NCBI GenBank assembly: GCA_038227745.1
Contig: JBBRPS010000509.1
Span: 1 to 7,512, forward strand
DNA from: DASPXY01 sp038227745
Lineage (GTDB): Bacteria; Planctomycetota; Planctomycetia; Gemmatales; Gemmataceae
Length of the DNA stretch: 7,512 nt
Reading direction: 5' to 3'
Positions 6,471-7,512 of this stretch are shown here, in pieces (the stretch's first letter is position 1; every line of letters starts with the position of its first letter). The notes under the pieces are model-generated. The model did no database searches. It was not told the origin of the DNA and saw only the letters and a program-made list of their open reading frames with translations. A program made the translations under genes and the position numbers.

Positions 6471-7010
6471 TCAGGGCTTGAGCTTGGGCACGTCCCAGAG
6501 GCGGAGCGTGCAGTCCTGGCTGCCGCTGGCGAGGATGCGGCCATCGGGCGAGAAGGCCACGGACTCCACGACATCGGTGTGCCCCTTCAGCTCGGCGACC
6601 TGGCGGCCGGCGGCGACGTCCCAGAGGTGGATGCTGCCGCTGCCCCCGACCACCGCCAGGGTCTTGCCGTCGGGGGCGAAGGCCAGGGCGCTCAGGTAGG
6701 CCATGTTCTCGCCCACCTCCAGGCGCTGGCGTTCCTTACCCAGCGCCGCGTCCCACAGCACCACCGCCTTGTCGCGCGGGTTGCTGTAGCCGACGGTGGC
6801 CAGCGTCTTGCTGTCGGCCGTCCAGGCCAGGCTGTAGATCGGGTGGGCGTGCCCCTTGAGCCGCGCCCGCACCTTCCGCGCCGCCACATCCCAGAGGGCC
6901 ACGCCGCCGTGCCCGTCGGCGCAGGCGAGCGTCTTACCGTCGGGCGCGAAGGCGAGTACGCTCAGGCGCCCCGCCCCCGTGCGCAGCTCGGCGCGCAACT
7001 TGCCGTTGGC
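6471..7010 (-). pseudogene. 5'-truncated WD40 repeat protein (four blades)
   Basis: The minus-strand frame, ending at TGA 6473-6471, holds four successive WD40 repeats. The first three end in ALWDVAARK, VLWDAALGK and HLWDVAAGR, and the last reads VESVAFSPDGRILASGSQDC then LRLWDVPKLKP. Each blade shows the SVAFSPDGKTLA-type strand and the closing LWD. WD40 blades build beta-propeller scaffolds for protein contacts. In planctomycetes they often form the C-terminal half of large proteins with kinase, sigma-factor-like or cytochrome modules. A closed propeller needs six to eight blades, so four means the 5' part is missing. Upstream of ANGK (about 7010) the same frame stays open to 7322, but the residues are arginine- and proline-rich with no WD40 pattern, so the longer open frame is not the true gene. 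The 3' end looks natural. I found no credible start codon with a ribosome binding site. An intact gene with an undetected internal start is possible but less likely. Confidence 0.72.
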
Positions 7011-7125
7011 CGGGGTGCGCGACGAGGCCCTCGCCCCGTTGCAGGAGTCGGAGCGCACCGCCTGGCGGCGGCTGTGGGCGGACGTGGCGGCACTGCTCGA
7101 CAGGGCCGGGCCGGGCGCCCGGTGA
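7006..7125 (+). pseudogene. C-terminal remnant of a TPR/serine-threonine kinase-type protein
   Basis: Forty plus-strand codons including the stop read LAGVRDEALAPLQESERTAW, RRLWADVAALLDRAGPGAR, stop (TGA at 7123-7125). This pattern (LAGVRD...L...ER.AW..LWADV.ALL.RA) is the characteristic extreme C-terminus of large planctomycete tetratricopeptide proteins, many of which carry an N-terminal serine/threonine kinase domain. Recognition rests on my memory of the pattern, not on a search. Everything upstream is missing: before about 7006 the same frame is only the antisense of the WD40 remnant. The fragment meets the opposite-strand WD40 fragment at 7006-7010 with no spacer, which marks a rearrangement breakpoint. 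Non-functional. Confidence 0.6.
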
Positions 7126-7463
7126 CGTTCCCGCGGAGCGCCTCTACTCCACGACCGTGCTCCCCAGCGGCCCTCCGGCCGCAGCCGCCTCCCCTCCTCG
7201 AGAAACGCCGGCGACGGGTCGGTAAAGTCGGCTGGTATCCACCACAACCTCTCGGGTATATTCCCCGCCATGCGGCGCAGCCTGCCACCGGAACCCGCTT
7301 GCTCCCAGGCCCTTCCCCACACGCCCCCCCCTCTCTCGGGGGCGGGCGCGCCGCGGGCGTATCAGCACCTTGGCCGGCCGATGAAGCCGAGACGGCCGAA
7401 CGATGACCAGGGACTCCTGTTCGAGTAAGTAGGGCCCGTGAGCCGAGTTGGGCCGAGCCGATC
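7126..7463. other. Stretch with no supported gene
   Basis: About 340 bases without recognisable coding signal. A TATATT sequence near 7257 stands out in the GC-rich context but has no partner hexamer at the right distance. GCCCCC and GGGGGC around 7325-7342 could pair as a small hairpin. A 52-codon plus-strand frame (7270-7428) has no ribosome binding site and no family resemblance. The region is probably a scar left by the rearrangements around it. Confidence 0.5.
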
Positions 7464-7512
7464 CTTGTTCTCAAGGGTCAGGCGGCAGGTGCCGCGGGCG
7501 ATGTCCCAGAGC
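7464..7512 (-). pseudogene. Partial WD40 blade running off the window
   Basis: On the minus strand, 7511 to 7464 reads LWDIARGTCRLTLENK, the LWD closure of a WD40 blade plus the start of the next strand (compare LWDVAAGRQVAELKGH in the neighbouring remnant). The frame stays open to TGA 7364-7362, but the WD40 pattern stops near 7464. It appears to be a WD40 gene whose body lies beyond position 7512 and which is broken here. Because only about 16 residues fit, the call is tentative. It may be the upstream piece of the same gene as the four-blade remnant at 6471-7010. Confidence 0.45.

Noticed and set aside
7270..7428. 52-codon plus-strand open frame starting near a TATATT sequence
   Set aside because: It has no ribosome binding site, is rich in Pro and Arg, and I see no similarity to a known small protein.

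Overview
The window is very GC-rich (about 70% by eye) and looks like Planctomycetota, probably a Gemmataceae-like lineage. This placement is inferred from gene content: a PVC-type heme-binding domain remnant, WD40 remnants, a C-terminal remnant resembling planctomycete TPR/kinase-type proteins, and a membrane-anchored protein of a kind that recurs beside ABC ATPases in this group. No taxonomic marker gene is present.

Layout. (1) Positions 29-4240, minus strand, hold two intact genes read right to left. The first is a 944-residue phosphotransferase with a PPDK/PEP-synthase-type ATP-grasp end and a phosphohistidine swivel domain, but no PEP-binding barrel, so it resembles rifampin phosphotransferase in architecture. 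The second is a short exported protein made only of the copper amine oxidase catalytic domain. A perfect 29-bp inverted repeat lies between them, just upstream of the amine oxidase ribosome binding site. (2) Positions 4241-4434 are a divergent intergenic region with a plausible promoter for the plus strand. (3) Positions 4435-6004, plus strand, hold a membrane-anchored protein of unknown function and an ABC transporter ATPase. The ATPase frame is broken by one in-frame TAG directly before the ABC signature motif. No permease follows. (4) Positions 6005-7512 are a mosaic: a compound palindrome with 32-bp arms and an internal 25-bp tandem repeat, then gene remnants. These are a PVC-type heme-binding domain end that also carries an in-frame TAG, a 5'-truncated WD40 block, the last 39 codons of a TPR/kinase-type protein on the opposite strand, and a partial WD40 blade running off the window.

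How it fits together. The membrane protein and ATPase look like the first two genes of an ABC export operon whose remainder has been lost or displaced by repeats and fragments. The phosphotransferase and amine oxidase are codirectional and could be cotranscribed, but nothing in the sequence shows that they share a pathway. The most notable points are the amber codon in the ABC signature motif, the second amber codon about 600 bases away, the two large palindromes at gene ends, and the unusual domain make-up of the phosphotransferase and the amine oxidase. I found no convincing new defence or mobile system.
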